A stretch of DNA of 64,000 nt, from assembly GCA_046091905.1 (NCBI GenBank), contig JBJTCN010000076.1, forward strand, positions 3,301 to 67,300, written 5' to 3'. Of the stretch, positions 33,846 through 42,767 are shown piece after piece; positions within the stretch are counted from its first letter, which is position 1, and every line of letters begins with the position of its first letter. The translations under genes were made by a program, and so were the position numbers. The notes under the pieces were generated by a model. The model was given only the letters and a program-made list of their open reading frames with translations, did no database searches and was not told the origin of the DNA. The stretch is from ZLKRG08 sp046091905. Lineage in GTDB: Bacteria; Actinomycetota; Actinomycetes; Nanopelagicales; Nanopelagicaceae.

Positions 33846-34493
33846 ATGCCCAATGACTTGAAGCGTGAAATAAAACGGAAACCGAATCGAGTAGTCGAAG
33901 ATCGATTAGGTGCATATCAAATTCTTGATGAAGGATATGTTGCACACGTTGGCTTTGTAGATCCAGATAGCTCTGAAACCGTAGTAATTCCAGCAGGTTA
34001 TGTGCGGGATAAAGATCGGATAATTCTTCACGGATCAACCGGTTCTAGATTTTTTATGGCCTTGAAAGATGGCGTCCAGGTTTGTGCAACAGTTACTCTC
34101 CTGGATGGATTAGTTTCGGCGCGCTCTCCATTCAATTCTTCAATGAATTATCGATCAGTAATGATTTTTGGAAAGACTAAAGCGCTTGAAGGCGAAGAAA
34201 AAATCGCTGCCTTGAAAGAAGTATCCGAAAAATTGATTCTCGGACTCTGGGATGCTGGTCGAGAAATGACTGCCAAAGAATTTGCGCAAACAATGGCGTT
34301 AGAGCTCTCACTAGAAGATATGACTGCAAAGAAACGCGCAGCTGGCGCGTTAGATGTCGAGAATGCAGATCTACCGATTTGGGCCGGCCAGATACCTTTC
34401 GAAACAAAGTTTGGTCAGCCAATTCCAAATGAAGAGTGTGTAGATTTGCCATTACCTGATTACATTAAAAATTTAATCAAGCGTAAAGGTTAA
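33846..34493 (+). CDS. Pyridoxamine 5'-phosphate oxidase-like FMN split-barrel protein
   Basis: 215-aa member of the flavin split-barrel superfamily. Features are RLGAYQILDEGYVAHVGFVD near residue 20, VVIPAGYVRDKDRIILHGSTGSRFFMAL (phosphate-binding strand region) and SMNYRSVMIFGKT. Related proteins are often labelled nitroimidazole-resistance or PNPOx-like; substrate unknown. The C-terminal region IPFETKFGQPIPNEE is typical of this subfamily. Convergent with the NDH-2 gene. Confidence 0.8.
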   Translation: MPNDLKREIKRKPNRVVEDRLGAYQILDEGYVAHVGFVDPDSSETVVIPAGYVRDKDRIILHGSTGSRFFMALKDGVQVCATVTLLDGLVSARSPFNSSMNYRSVMIFGKTKALEGEEKIAALKEVSEKLILGLWDAGREMTAKEFAQTMALELSLEDMTAKKRAAGALDVENADLPIWAGQIPFETKFGQPIPNEECVDLPLPDYIKNLIKRKG

Positions 34494-34523
34494 ACATATA
34501 TTGAGTTGAGATTTGCGATTAGG

Positions 34524-35747
34524 CTATCCAATATCGATAATATGGCGATTTCCGCGATCATAAGTTAGATAGTTCCACATCCAATCTACTGTGGTGGCCA
34601 ACTTATTGCGTCCACCTAATAGATAGAACAGGTGCAACCAAAGCCAGGCATACCAGGCAATTGCGCCACTTAATTTAAATTTCTTCACTTCAACAACCGC
34701 TTTATGTTTTCCGATTGTGGCCATAGCGCCTTTGTCTACGTATGTAAAAGATTTTAACTTCTGCCCTTTGATTGCAAGCAATATTTGTCGACTGATAAAA
34801 CGACCTTGTTGCATTGCAACGGGTGCCACCATTGGAAGTAATTTGCCATCTTTGCCGTAGGTAGCTGCGATATCTCCAATCGCAAAAATCACAGGATGCT
34901 CTTTAACCTGCAGAGTCTCCTCAACCGCAATGCGATTAAATTCAATTGGCAAAGAAAATTTATTAATAATTGGTTCACCCATTACGCCAGCTGCCCAAAT
35001 AGTTATTTGAGAATCAAAAGCGCTACCATCTCTAAAATGAATTAAATTCTCTTCTAGCTTGGCTACGCTCGCATTGGTTAAGACGCCCACACCTAATTTT
35101 TCAAGATCTTTCTTGGTTCGCTCTGATAGAGATGGGGCGAAACTTGGCAATAAACGGGGCCCAGCTTCAATGATTGAGACTTGAATTCTTTTAGCAGCAT
35201 CAGGATTATCAGATTTCAGAGGGCCTCTTGCTAATTCTGCAATTGCACCTGCTAGCTCAACTCCAGTTGGTCCACCACCAATCACCGAAATGGATAATCG
35301 AGTTTCATCGTCAAAGCGGCAGAGATCCTCAAATTTGCGCATGATGTTGGCACGGATAGTAAGTGCTTCAGTTACCGTTTTCATACCGAGTGCATGTTGA
35401 GCCACGCCTGAGATGCCGAAATCATTTGTAGCAGAGCCCAAAGCGATGATTAAGAAATCAAATGAGAGAGTTTCATTGGAATCTAATTGAACCGTTTTTT
35501 GATGGTAATTTATAGAAGTAGGCGAGCCCATCCGAAATTGAATAGACTTTTTTCGAAGTGCACCTCGGATTGGGTATGCCACATGATCTGCAGCTAATCC
35601 GGCAGTTGATACTTGATAAAGAAGTGGTAAAAAAGTTTGAAAATTGTGTCGGTCTACTAAAGTAACATCAGCTACTTTTTCGAGTGATTTTGCCGCAGTC
35701 AATCCACCAAAGCCGGCACCAAGAATCACAACTTTGGGTTTCTTCAT
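34524..35747 (-). CDS. Type II NADH dehydrogenase (NDH-2-like FAD oxidoreductase)
   Basis: Non-proton-pumping NADH:quinone oxidoreductase at the inner membrane face. FAD motif GAGFGGLTAAKSL at the N-terminus, NAD motif VIGGGPTGVELAGAI mid-protein, and FAIGDIAATYG for FAD near residue 285. The C-terminal amphipathic or hydrophobic part (AWYAWLWLHLFYLLGG) is the membrane anchor. 407 aa fits. TACTAT ends 6 nt before the ATG, so it is likely leaderless. Confidence 0.88.
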   Translation of the reverse strand: MKKPKVVILGAGFGGLTAAKSLEKVADVTLVDRHNFQTFLPLLYQVSTAGLAADHVAYPIRGALRKKSIQFRMGSPTSINYHQKTVQLDSNETLSFDFLIIALGSATNDFGISGVAQHALGMKTVTEALTIRANIMRKFEDLCRFDDETRLSISVIGGGPTGVELAGAIAELARGPLKSDNPDAAKRIQVSIIEAGPRLLPSFAPSLSERTKKDLEKLGVGVLTNASVAKLEENLIHFRDGSAFDSQITIWAAGVMGEPIINKFSLPIEFNRIAVEETLQVKEHPVIFAIGDIAATYGKDGKLLPMVAPVAMQQGRFISRQILLAIKGQKLKSFTYVDKGAMATIGKHKAVVEVKKFKLSGAIAWYAWLWLHLFYLLGGRNKLATTVDWMWNYLTYDRGNRHIIDIG

Positions 35748-35753
35748 TAAGCA

Positions 35754-35759
35754 ATAGTA
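35754..35759 (-). promoter_or_regulatory. -10 hexamer of a leaderless NDH-2 promoter
   Basis: Minus strand TACTAT, six bases TGCTTA, then ATG at 35747. Confidence 0.55.
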
Positions 35760-35803
35760 CTTCTAACCCTGGGCTCGTTTTGAATTTGAATTCATGTCGT
35801 TAA

Positions 35804-36151
35804 TTATGAGCTCTGCTTAATTATCCAGTGCAAAATTCTCACTAATAAACCATTGCGATGTGTCGCCACATAGCGATAGCCAAATGCGCCAATAGGGCCC
35901 AATAAACGCAAAATTAAGGCTAGGAATTTATGGCCAGATTGGTTAAGTAAGAACGCAACGGCTTTAGCAGCGAAGTAAGTGCGATCTGCTATTACTACTA
36001 CTGACTTTTCACATTGCGCTTTGGTTACGCCATATTCATCTGGGTCAATACTTTGGTTAGAGAGTGCGTTAATTTCAACTCGCGCCTTTACCCACTCAAC
36101 ACAAGAGATGCAGAAGTCACATTCACCGTCATAAATCACGGTAGTAGCCAT
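35804..36151 (-). CDS. DCC-family (DUF393) thiol-disulfide oxidoreductase-like protein
   Basis: 115-aa protein beginning VIYDGECDFC, the DxxCxxC motif that names the DCC family; Cys11 and Cys14 resemble a thioredoxin-type active site. Start ATG 36151 places this motif at the usual distance; a TTG six codons upstream is less likely. Hydrophobic patches (FLALILRLLGPIGAFGYRYV) suggest membrane contact. Function of the family is not established. Confidence 0.82.
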   Translation of the reverse strand: MATTVIYDGECDFCISCVEWVKARVEINALSNQSIDPDEYGVTKAQCEKSVVVIADRTYFAAKAVAFLLNQSGHKFLALILRLLGPIGAFGYRYVATHRNGLLVRILHWIIKQSS

Positions 36152-36206
36152 GGCGTAATCATCTACCAAATCTTCCCAATCTCATATTTCCTGATTAGAT
36201 AGCGCA

Positions 36207-36908
36207 ATGGCATTGGCATTCGTAACTGGTGGTTCGCGCGGCTTAGGCTTCGAAACTGCAAGGGCGCTAAAAGCAGCTGGCAATGAAGTGGTGCTATTTG
36301 CGCGCAATACTGAAAAGTTGTACCAAGCAGGCAAAGAATTAAATTCGCCAATTGAATTTGTTGAGTTGTCAGATATCGTTGCCACGCGTGAAGTATTTAA
36401 AACCGCGGTAGAAAAATATGGTGTGCCAGATATTTTGATGCTGGCTCAGGGCGTGATGTCTGATCGCTTAGCAAAAACATTAAAAACCAATGATGAAGAG
36501 TGGCGCCGGGTAATGACTATCAATTTAGATTCAGTCTTCACAATTGTTAATGAAGTTGGCGCGAAGATGGCCGAAGCCAGAAAGGGCAGAGTGATTGTTT
36601 ACTCTGCTTGTTTAGGCAGAATGTCCGGCCCCGGAAATGCTGGTGGTTTAGCGCCATATCGAATTTCCAAAGCCGGAGTAAATGCTTTGGTAAGAAATTT
36701 GGCGCATGAAACTGGACATGGATCACGAGGATTTTGGATTGATGCAATCTGCCCAAATCATTCGCGTACCGATATGGGCGGCGATAACGCGCCACGCTCA
36801 GCCCAAGAAGGTGCGGCAACTGCAGTTTGGCTTGCCACCCGAGAATTAATTCCGGGCGTTACCCAAACCGGATTACTTTGGGAAGATAACGAAGTTATTG
36901 ATTGGTGA
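36207..36908 (+). CDS. Short-chain dehydrogenase/reductase
   Basis: 233-aa classical SDR: NAD(P) motif TGGSRGLG at 8-15, then LAQGVMSD in place of NNAG, Ser in VYSACLGRMSG and the catalytic YRISK (Tyr-x3-Lys) near residue 152. RxxR-like residues after strand 2 (ARN) suggest NADP. Substrate unknown. No ribosome site; TTAGAT ends 6 nt before the ATG. Confidence 0.88.
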   Translation: MALAFVTGGSRGLGFETARALKAAGNEVVLFARNTEKLYQAGKELNSPIEFVELSDIVATREVFKTAVEKYGVPDILMLAQGVMSDRLAKTLKTNDEEWRRVMTINLDSVFTIVNEVGAKMAEARKGRVIVYSACLGRMSGPGNAGGLAPYRISKAGVNALVRNLAHETGHGSRGFWIDAICPNHSRTDMGGDNAPRSAQEGAATAVWLATRELIPGVTQTGLLWEDNEVIDW

Positions 36909-36910
36909 TT

Positions 36911-37378
36911 TTAATTTCTCGCCGCGTAGCTAAATGAGAGCGCGGCCGCGGTAATAACCCAAATTTGATATGGCGAAAAAAGCAAACCATAAATAATTGA
37001 AGATTTATAAGTTAAAAAGGTAAGCGGTAAAGTCAAAATTGCGGTCAAAATTAAGCTTGTTGCGGCGATTTGTAAATTATGAGGTACATAAAATTGATAA
37101 TCCCAATTAAGTGCAAAAGTTACGCTGAGTGCAAAGATGGTTAACCAAGCAATTGCAGTATTTCTACTTTGGTTATGCACAATGTGTACAGCGGTAAAAC
37201 CAATAACTAAGAAGTTATAGGGCCAGATCAGGCCAAAAATGAAATCTGGTGGCTGCCAACTTGGTCGATTTAGAGAGGTATACCAACCAGGTGAAGTGTT
37301 CACCCAGATTCCAGATCCGCCAGCGTAAACAAGTACCAAAATGATTCCAAGTGCAGAGGCGATAGTTTTAAAATCCAC
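36911..37378 (-). CDS. tspO: TspO/MBR-family tryptophan-rich sensory protein
   Basis: Five-helix membrane protein that binds porphyrins and, in photosynthetic bacteria, tunes oxygen- and light-dependent gene expression. 155 aa; Trp/Pro-rich first loop WVNTSPGWYTSLNRPSWQPPDFIFGLIWPYNFLVIG is diagnostic. GTG start immediately after the hydrolase stop. Shares the operon with a photolyase and an alpha/beta hydrolase, suggesting a light- or porphyrin-related role. Confidence 0.9.
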   Translation of the reverse strand: MDFKTIASALGIILVLVYAGGSGIWVNTSPGWYTSLNRPSWQPPDFIFGLIWPYNFLVIGFTAVHIVHNQSRNTAIAWLTIFALSVTFALNWDYQFYVPHNLQIAATSLILTAILTLPLTFLTYKSSIIYGLLFSPYQIWVITAAALSFSYAARN

Positions 37379-37379
37379 T

Positions 37380-38174
37380 TTAACTACCTACCGAAATAGT
37401 TTTTAGAGTTTCACTAATCACTGCATCAACTTGATCCCACATTGGCGCATGGCCTGATTGTGGCAGCACTACCCAACTGCAATGTTCTGACGCAAGAGAT
37501 TTTTCTTGGCTATTTGCAGCCGGTAAGGTGTAGTCAGTATCGCCAAAGATAATGGTCACGGGAATGTTAGATGAAATAGCTTTATCAAAACGATTTCCCA
37601 AAAAAGCATCCCACAATTTGTAATAACCACTAGCGCTACCCATTGCAATTGCCGCCTTAGCACAAGTCTCTGGCGTGAACTGCTCCCATTGTGGGCTAAC
37701 CAATTTAAATCCAATTTTGCGTAGCGTTTTTACTTTTGAAATCGGAGTAGCAAAGCGATATGTGGCTTTTGCTAAGTACCTACTAATTGCTAATTCGCCA
37801 TTGCGGTGAGTTTTTGGTGTTAACCAAAGCCCAGCCGGCGCAACTCCAGTTACCGATAAAACGTTTTGAGGAAAGGCGGCCGCCATTTCAAGTGCAATCC
37901 AGCCACCTAAAGAATTACCAATTAGATGAAATTCTTCGATTCCAAAATCTCTAAGTTCATTTATCAAGAGCTCTGCAATTTTGGCAGGAGTCATATCTAG
38001 CGTGGCCGGCATATTAGCTTCACCGTGACCTGGTAGATCTAAGGTAATAAATTGAAAGTGTTTAGATAGTTCAGGTTGCACCAAATCCCAAGCGGTACTT
38101 GCCGAACCCAAGCCATGAATAGCCACTAATTTGGTTGGACCTTGGCCGTAGCTACGGATATTTAACCGATTCAA
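37380..38174 (-). CDS. Alpha/beta hydrolase
   Basis: 264-aa alpha/beta-hydrolase fold: oxyanion region AIHGLGSAST, nucleophile elbow LIGNSLGGW (Ser near residue 107), acid in IFGDTDYTLP and His in QSGHAPMW. No signal peptide. Start is TTG 38174, overlapping the photolyase stop (TTGA), with GAGGTG a few bases upstream. Substrate unknown. Confidence 0.85.
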   Translation of the reverse strand: MNRLNIRSYGQGPTKLVAIHGLGSASTAWDLVQPELSKHFQFITLDLPGHGEANMPATLDMTPAKIAELLINELRDFGIEEFHLIGNSLGGWIALEMAAAFPQNVLSVTGVAPAGLWLTPKTHRNGELAISRYLAKATYRFATPISKVKTLRKIGFKLVSPQWEQFTPETCAKAAIAMGSASGYYKLWDAFLGNRFDKAISSNIPVTIIFGDTDYTLPAANSQEKSLASEHCSWVVLPQSGHAPMWDQVDAVISETLKTISVGS

Positions 38175-39664
38175 ATCTCACCTCTGGATAGACCTTCAAG
38201 TATGCGCTTGCTCTCCACCTTTAATTCTGGCAAATCCTTTAGCCGTTTTAGGCCACTTACCTGCTGAAACATCCGGTGGTTACCTTGGAATTCAACCAGA
38301 TGCTCATCAATAAAATTCCAATAGAGATTGGTAAATGGACAGGCGGTATCGCCAGTTCTTAGCTTTGGATCGTATTTACAGCCTTTGCAGAAATTACCCA
38401 TCTTAGAAATATACGAACCACCAGAGATGTAGGGCTTGGTCATCATCTGCCCGCCATCTGAGTGCATTCCCATTCCAATTACATTAGGAACCATCACCCA
38501 ATCTGCGGCATCAATAAATACTTCGCGCATCCAACCCAAGAACTCATCGGGTTTCACACCGGCAAGCAAAGCTAAATTACTAAGCACCATTAAACGTGGA
38601 ATGTGATGCACCCAAGCTCGTTCTTTAATATCCGAAATTTGTTTGGAAACACAGACCATGGATGTCTTTCCGGGATCTTGAAAAAGTGGCAGCAATGGTC
38701 TGGTAAGTTCAAAGTGATTTTGTTTACGGTATTCATCGCCAAAGAACCAATAAACACCATTTATATATTCACGCCAACCTATTACTTGGCGTACAAATCC
38801 TTCGCAAGAAGCAAGCGGCACGTCACCTTTTTGATAGCGCTTACGAATCGCATCAATCACTTCAGATGCATGAATCAAACCAATATTTAAGTAAGGACTT
38901 AACAAGGAGTGATGTAGCGACCAATTCTCATCCAACATCGCATCTTCATAGGGACCAAAGTAGGCAAAGTGATTTTTGAGAAAGTAATCCAACTGCGCAA
39001 GGGCAGCCTTGCGAGAAGTGCCCCAGGTGGTACCAGGATGATCTCCCCAAAGATTTAATTTGGAATTAGTTAGCTCTCTTTCCACTTCTAAATCTAAGTC
39101 ATCTTTTTGATGGGTTAAATAAGCAGGAAATTTGTAATCTTTAGGTGGCGTTAAGCGATTCTCTTTATCAAAATTCCAAGCGCCACCTACTGGTTTTTCA
39201 CCATCCATCAGGATATTTAGCCGTTTGCGTTGTTGGCGATAGAAATTCTCCATTAATAATGATTTTTGACTCTTAGCCCAATTTAGAAAATCTTCTTTAT
39301 TGGTTAAGAAGAAATCATTCTCAAGGTAATTAACTATCGGTTTGAGGCTTTCGTAAAGTCGATATGAGTTAGGTGCTGCTGCGATAACCTCATTTAAACC
39401 CTGCTCTTTGATAACTTGCTCAATACCAGCTTTAGTAGTTTGGGCCTTTAGATAGTGAACTTCAAAACCTTCAGCCGTTAAGTCATGTGCAAAATGTCTA
39501 GCTGCAGAGATCATGAACCAAAGCCGCTGAAAATGCCACTTTCTGCTGGTCAACATGCGCTGGCTTTCGATAAGAATTATCAAATCTTTTTTCGGATCCG
39601 CGTTTTTAAGTGCACCATAATTGCGATGCAATTGATCAAAGGCTACATAAATACCGCGCTTCAT
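38171..39664 (-). CDS. FeS-type bacterial photolyase/cryptochrome (PhrB-like)
   Basis: 497 aa, deoxyribodipyrimidine photolyase-related family, whose studied members (PhrB, CryB) repair (6-4) photoproducts and carry FAD, a lumazine antenna and a 4Fe-4S cluster. C-terminal Cys ligands are visible in GNFCKGCKYDP and TACPFTNLYW. Conserved blocks: VRQVIGWREYINGVYW and MLSNLALLAGVKPDEFLGWMREVFIDAADWVMVPNVIGM-type region near residues 370-410. GAGG precedes the ATG. First gene of the photolyase-hydrolase-tspO operon. Confidence 0.92.
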   Translation of the reverse strand: MKRGIYVAFDQLHRNYGALKNADPKKDLIILIESQRMLTSRKWHFQRLWFMISAARHFAHDLTAEGFEVHYLKAQTTKAGIEQVIKEQGLNEVIAAAPNSYRLYESLKPIVNYLENDFFLTNKEDFLNWAKSQKSLLMENFYRQQRKRLNILMDGEKPVGGAWNFDKENRLTPPKDYKFPAYLTHQKDDLDLEVERELTNSKLNLWGDHPGTTWGTSRKAALAQLDYFLKNHFAYFGPYEDAMLDENWSLHHSLLSPYLNIGLIHASEVIDAIRKRYQKGDVPLASCEGFVRQVIGWREYINGVYWFFGDEYRKQNHFELTRPLLPLFQDPGKTSMVCVSKQISDIKERAWVHHIPRLMVLSNLALLAGVKPDEFLGWMREVFIDAADWVMVPNVIGMGMHSDGGQMMTKPYISGGSYISKMGNFCKGCKYDPKLRTGDTACPFTNLYWNFIDEHLVEFQGNHRMFQQVSGLKRLKDLPELKVESKRILEGLSRGEI

Positions 39665-39687
39665 ACGGATTACCTCATCTTCTTAAG

Positions 39688-40287
39688 TTAGAAGATTTGA
39701 TTGCCATACTTTAAAATAATTGCAATCGCCAAGAATGTGTAAATTGCAGAGTAGATGACCCGACCCCAACCACGATCTAGGAAATTCATAACTTTGGCGT
39801 AATTAGCTTCAGATAAGTTCCAAGTATTCTCGACTAAATTTATGCGGGTCATAGTGCTGAAAACAGTTACCGTGGAAACAGTCACTAGTAAGCACCATGG
39901 GCAGAAAGCTTTAATGACAAAGAAACTTTGGGAAAGTAACCAGAGCGCAAAGATAAGACCTAAGCCGTATACAACATGAGCTACGCGCAAAAATAATTTA
40001 GGAAAAGTGACTAATCCCAGACCTGCAATTGCCACTGTGATAACCACAGGTTCGGTCATCAATCCAATAAAGGAATTTGGGAAACCAAGGAGCGTTGATT
40101 GCCAAGCTTTTGCGACTTTTCCGCAAGAAACTACCGCATTGATATCGCAGGCAAATTTAGAGTTTGGATTTCCGGTTAATTTCCAAGCATCAATTGAGAG
40201 CACCAAAGAGGCAATCAGACTGAGCACCGAGCTAATTAGCATCGCAATGTATGTCTTGCGATAAGCCAGCAATCGCTCTGAAGTCAT
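39688..40287 (-). CDS. Vitamin K epoxide reductase (VKOR) family membrane protein
   Basis: Quinone-coupled thiol oxidase that re-oxidises DsbA-like partners for extracytoplasmic disulfides. Four or five helices; the active CPWC is in VIKAFCPWCLLVTVS, and the loop Cys pair in FACDINAVVSCGKVAKAWQ. Start ATG 40287 rather than the longer frame, because TAAACT ends 7 nt before it. 199 aa, without a fused thioredoxin domain. Divergent from the carbonic anhydrase gene by 52 bp. Confidence 0.9.
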   Translation of the reverse strand: MTSERLLAYRKTYIAMLISSVLSLIASLVLSIDAWKLTGNPNSKFACDINAVVSCGKVAKAWQSTLLGFPNSFIGLMTEPVVITVAIAGLGLVTFPKLFLRVAHVVYGLGLIFALWLLSQSFFVIKAFCPWCLLVTVSTVTVFSTMTRINLVENTWNLSEANYAKVMNFLDRGWGRVIYSAIYTFLAIAIILKYGNQIF

Positions 40288-40294
40288 GCGGAGA

Positions 40295-40332
40295 AGTTTA
40301 GCGCAGCGCCAAGTGGCGCTATCCAATAAACT
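40295..40332. promoter_or_regulatory. Divergent leaderless promoters, VKOR and carbonic anhydrase
   Basis: TAAACT occurs on both strands: 40300-40295 (minus, 7 nt before VKOR ATG 40287) and 40327-40332 (plus, 7 nt before carbonic anhydrase ATG 40340). The matched hexamers and spacings support both start choices. Confidence 0.6.
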
Positions 40333-40339
40333 TTGGCCT

Positions 40340-40858
40340 ATGCCGGCCCAAGAATTTCCACATGACAAATTTGATGATCTTTTAGCTGCGAACTCTGAAT
40401 ATCAAAAGAGCTTTAAATATTCAGAATTAACTGGCCGGGCACAAAAAGGCTTAGCAATTGTTACCTGTATGGATTCTCGAATTAATCCGCTTTCAGTAGT
40501 TGGTATGCGTTCGGGTGATGCCAAAATCCTAAGAAATGCCGGAGCACGCGTAACCGAAGACGTATTGCGCACCTTGGTTCTGGCGACTTACCTATTAGGA
40601 GTAGAGCGCATCTTGGTAATGCCACATACTGATTGCCGAATGGCAAAATCAGAAGAGCCAGAAATACATGCAACAATTTTGGAACAATTTGATGTTGATA
40701 CTAGATCTTTAGAATTTCGCACCGTTTCAGATCAAATAGGTGCACTTGCAATTGACGTGCAGAGAATTCGTTCTTATCCGTTAATCCGTAAAGGCGTTTC
40801 GGTCGCAGGCGCAATTTACGATGTAGCTAATGGCTCAGTTACGCCAATTGATTGCTAA
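40340..40858 (+). CDS. Beta-class carbonic anhydrase-like protein
   Basis: Interconverts CO2 and bicarbonate. 172 aa from ATG 40340. Zinc ligands are visible: Cys43 with the Asp/Arg dyad in VTCMDSRI, and His/Cys in MPHTDCRM. It resembles the short Rv1284-type beta anhydrases. Start fixed by the TAAACT hexamer 7 nt upstream; a longer frame from 40286 would overlap the VKOR start. Confidence 0.88.
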   Translation: MPAQEFPHDKFDDLLAANSEYQKSFKYSELTGRAQKGLAIVTCMDSRINPLSVVGMRSGDAKILRNAGARVTEDVLRTLVLATYLLGVERILVMPHTDCRMAKSEEPEIHATILEQFDVDTRSLEFRTVSDQIGALAIDVQRIRSYPLIRKGVSVAGAIYDVANGSVTPIDC

Positions 40859-40884
40859 CTGAGATTGTTAACTTAGATCGCTCA

Positions 40885-42072
40885 ATGTATTTAAAAATAG
40901 TGCTCCTAAAAGCCAGAGCAATAGGCGCACTCTCTAGATTATTAAGACAAGGTAATGGCGTAGTTATTGCCGGCCGCTTTATTTTAAAATTTGCGCCAAA
41001 TTCAGTTTCTAAATTGGCTGCTAATAAAAGAGTGGTTTTGATCTCTGGCACTAATGGAAAATCAACTACTGCTAAATTAATTGCGGAAGCACTTGGTACG
41101 AAGTACTCAGTAGCTCACAATCACACTGGTGCTAATCTTTTTGCCGGAGTCGCGGCAGCTCTTGGCGCTAATCCAAAAGCAGAAGTTGCGGTTTTAGAAG
41201 TAGATGAATTGGTGCTGCCGTGGGCAATTGAAAAGACCAAACCTGAATTGGTGGTCTTACTTAATTTAGGGCGCGATCAGTTGGATCGACTATCTGAAGT
41301 GCGGATAGTCTCTAATAAATGGCGCGCATCGCTACAAGGTCAAAGAGTTTTGGCATCCACAGATGATCCCTTTGTAGTTTTTGCCGCGCAAAGCGCCGAA
41401 GCCCAAATCTGGTTTAGCGCGCAGGAAAAGGGCCATCTGGATGCGGCCACCTGCCCAGCATGTGGCCAATTACTTAATTGGGAAGCTGATGGCGCTAACT
41501 ATTGGTGCCAATGTGGATTTAAGAAACCAGATGCCATTTGGACGCTAAGCGGCGATACTTTAAATCAGGAATTTAAAGTAGCAAGCGCAATCCCGGGTTT
41601 TGCTGCGCAACAAAATGCTGCGCGCGCATTTATCGTGGCAAATGAATTTGGCATTGATTTAGCTGCTGCTAATAAGGCAATTGGTATCGTGAAGGCAGTT
41701 GATGGTCGTTTTTCAAATAAGAAAATTGGTGAAACTAATTTTCGATTGCTGCTTTCCAAGAACCCCTCATCATGGCGAGAAACTTTAGCCACCAGTAAGT
41801 TAGGTCCGAAGCAAGTTTTATTGGTAGTAAATGCCAATACTCAAGATGGTAAGGATACCTCTTGGTTATGGGATGTAGATTTCACTCCGCTATCAGGTCG
41901 TGAAGTTTTAGTTACTGGTGATCGCAGAGCTGATGTTGCCGCGCGATTAACTGTTGATGGTATTACTTATAGAGTAGTTGAGAATGAAGTAGCTGCTTCA
42001 AAGATATTTGGAGCTATTGACGCGGACATTATTGCCAGCTATACCGCATTTCATCGATTGGCTAACAAATGA
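40885..42072 (+). CDS. murT: MurT, lipid II isoglutaminyl synthase Mur-ligase-like subunit
   Basis: With GatD it amidates the D-glutamate of lipid II, using glutamine and ATP. P-loop ISGTNGKSTTAKLI, a zinc ribbon insertion (CPACGQLLNWE ... CQCGF) and a C-terminal DUF1727 domain identify MurT. I use ATG 40885 (TTAGAT 6 nt upstream); a TTG at 40852 is also in frame. ATGA overlap with gatD shows the two subunits are co-translated. Acts at the cytoplasmic membrane face in peptidoglycan synthesis. Confidence 0.92.
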   Translation: MYLKIVLLKARAIGALSRLLRQGNGVVIAGRFILKFAPNSVSKLAANKRVVLISGTNGKSTTAKLIAEALGTKYSVAHNHTGANLFAGVAAALGANPKAEVAVLEVDELVLPWAIEKTKPELVVLLNLGRDQLDRLSEVRIVSNKWRASLQGQRVLASTDDPFVVFAAQSAEAQIWFSAQEKGHLDAATCPACGQLLNWEADGANYWCQCGFKKPDAIWTLSGDTLNQEFKVASAIPGFAAQQNAARAFIVANEFGIDLAAANKAIGIVKAVDGRFSNKKIGETNFRLLLSKNPSSWRETLATSKLGPKQVLLVVNANTQDGKDTSWLWDVDFTPLSGREVLVTGDRRADVAARLTVDGITYRVVENEVAASKIFGAIDADIIASYTAFHRLANK

Positions 42073-42767
42073 TAAAAATTATCAATTTGTTACCGGAGCT
42101 ACTTGGAACTTACGGTGATCAAGGAAATGTCGCCACGTTATCTTGGCGTTTAAGTCAGCGCGGCATTGAAAATCAAATAATTCATGCATCGGCTTACCAT
42201 TCATTACCTACCGATGGAGATTTTTATCTTTTAGGTGGCGGAGAAGATGATGCGCAAGTTGCCGCAGTTGAATTATTAAGACGTGAAAATGTTTTGCAGC
42301 GCGCGTTAGATAATGGCGCACAGATTTTTGCAGTCTGCGCAGGATTTCAATTATTAGGTAGTAGCTTTCCGGCATCTGGTGGCCGAATAATTGCAGGGCT
42401 TGGGCTACTGCCGATTGTGACCGAACCAGCTACACCTAGAAGTGTGGGTGAACTATTAGTTGATTCCACGATTGGAATTGGCCAATTAACGGGCTTTGAA
42501 AATCATGCGGGGCAGACGAAATTTGTAGAGAAGCTGCAACCGCTCGGAATCACTAAGCGTGGAATTGGCAACCACGCCATGGAAGCTTGTGATGGCGCAG
42601 TAACGGATCAAATCATCGCAACTTATATGCATGGACCAGCGCTAGTTCGAAATCCAAAACTTGCCGATTATTTCTTAGGTAGAAAAGTTAGCGCGCTGGC
42701 ACCGATTAAAGATGATTCCGTATTTACTGAGCTTCACGCATCTTGCGTCGCTCGGGCCGCGAAGTAA
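42069..42767 (+). CDS. gatD: GatD, lipid II isoglutaminyl synthase glutaminase subunit
   Basis: Class I glutamine amidotransferase that supplies ammonia to MurT. Nucleophile Cys90 in FAVCAGFQLLG and His in YMHGPALVRNP. 232 aa is normal. Starts inside the murT stop (ATGA). Its last 44 bp overlap, in antisense, the 3' end of the convergent hydrolase gene. Confidence 0.92.
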   Translation: MIKIINLLPELLGTYGDQGNVATLSWRLSQRGIENQIIHASAYHSLPTDGDFYLLGGGEDDAQVAAVELLRRENVLQRALDNGAQIFAVCAGFQLLGSSFPASGGRIIAGLGLLPIVTEPATPRSVGELLVDSTIGIGQLTGFENHAGQTKFVEKLQPLGITKRGIGNHAMEACDGAVTDQIIATYMHGPALVRNPKLADYFLGRKVSALAPIKDDSVFTELHASCVARAAK

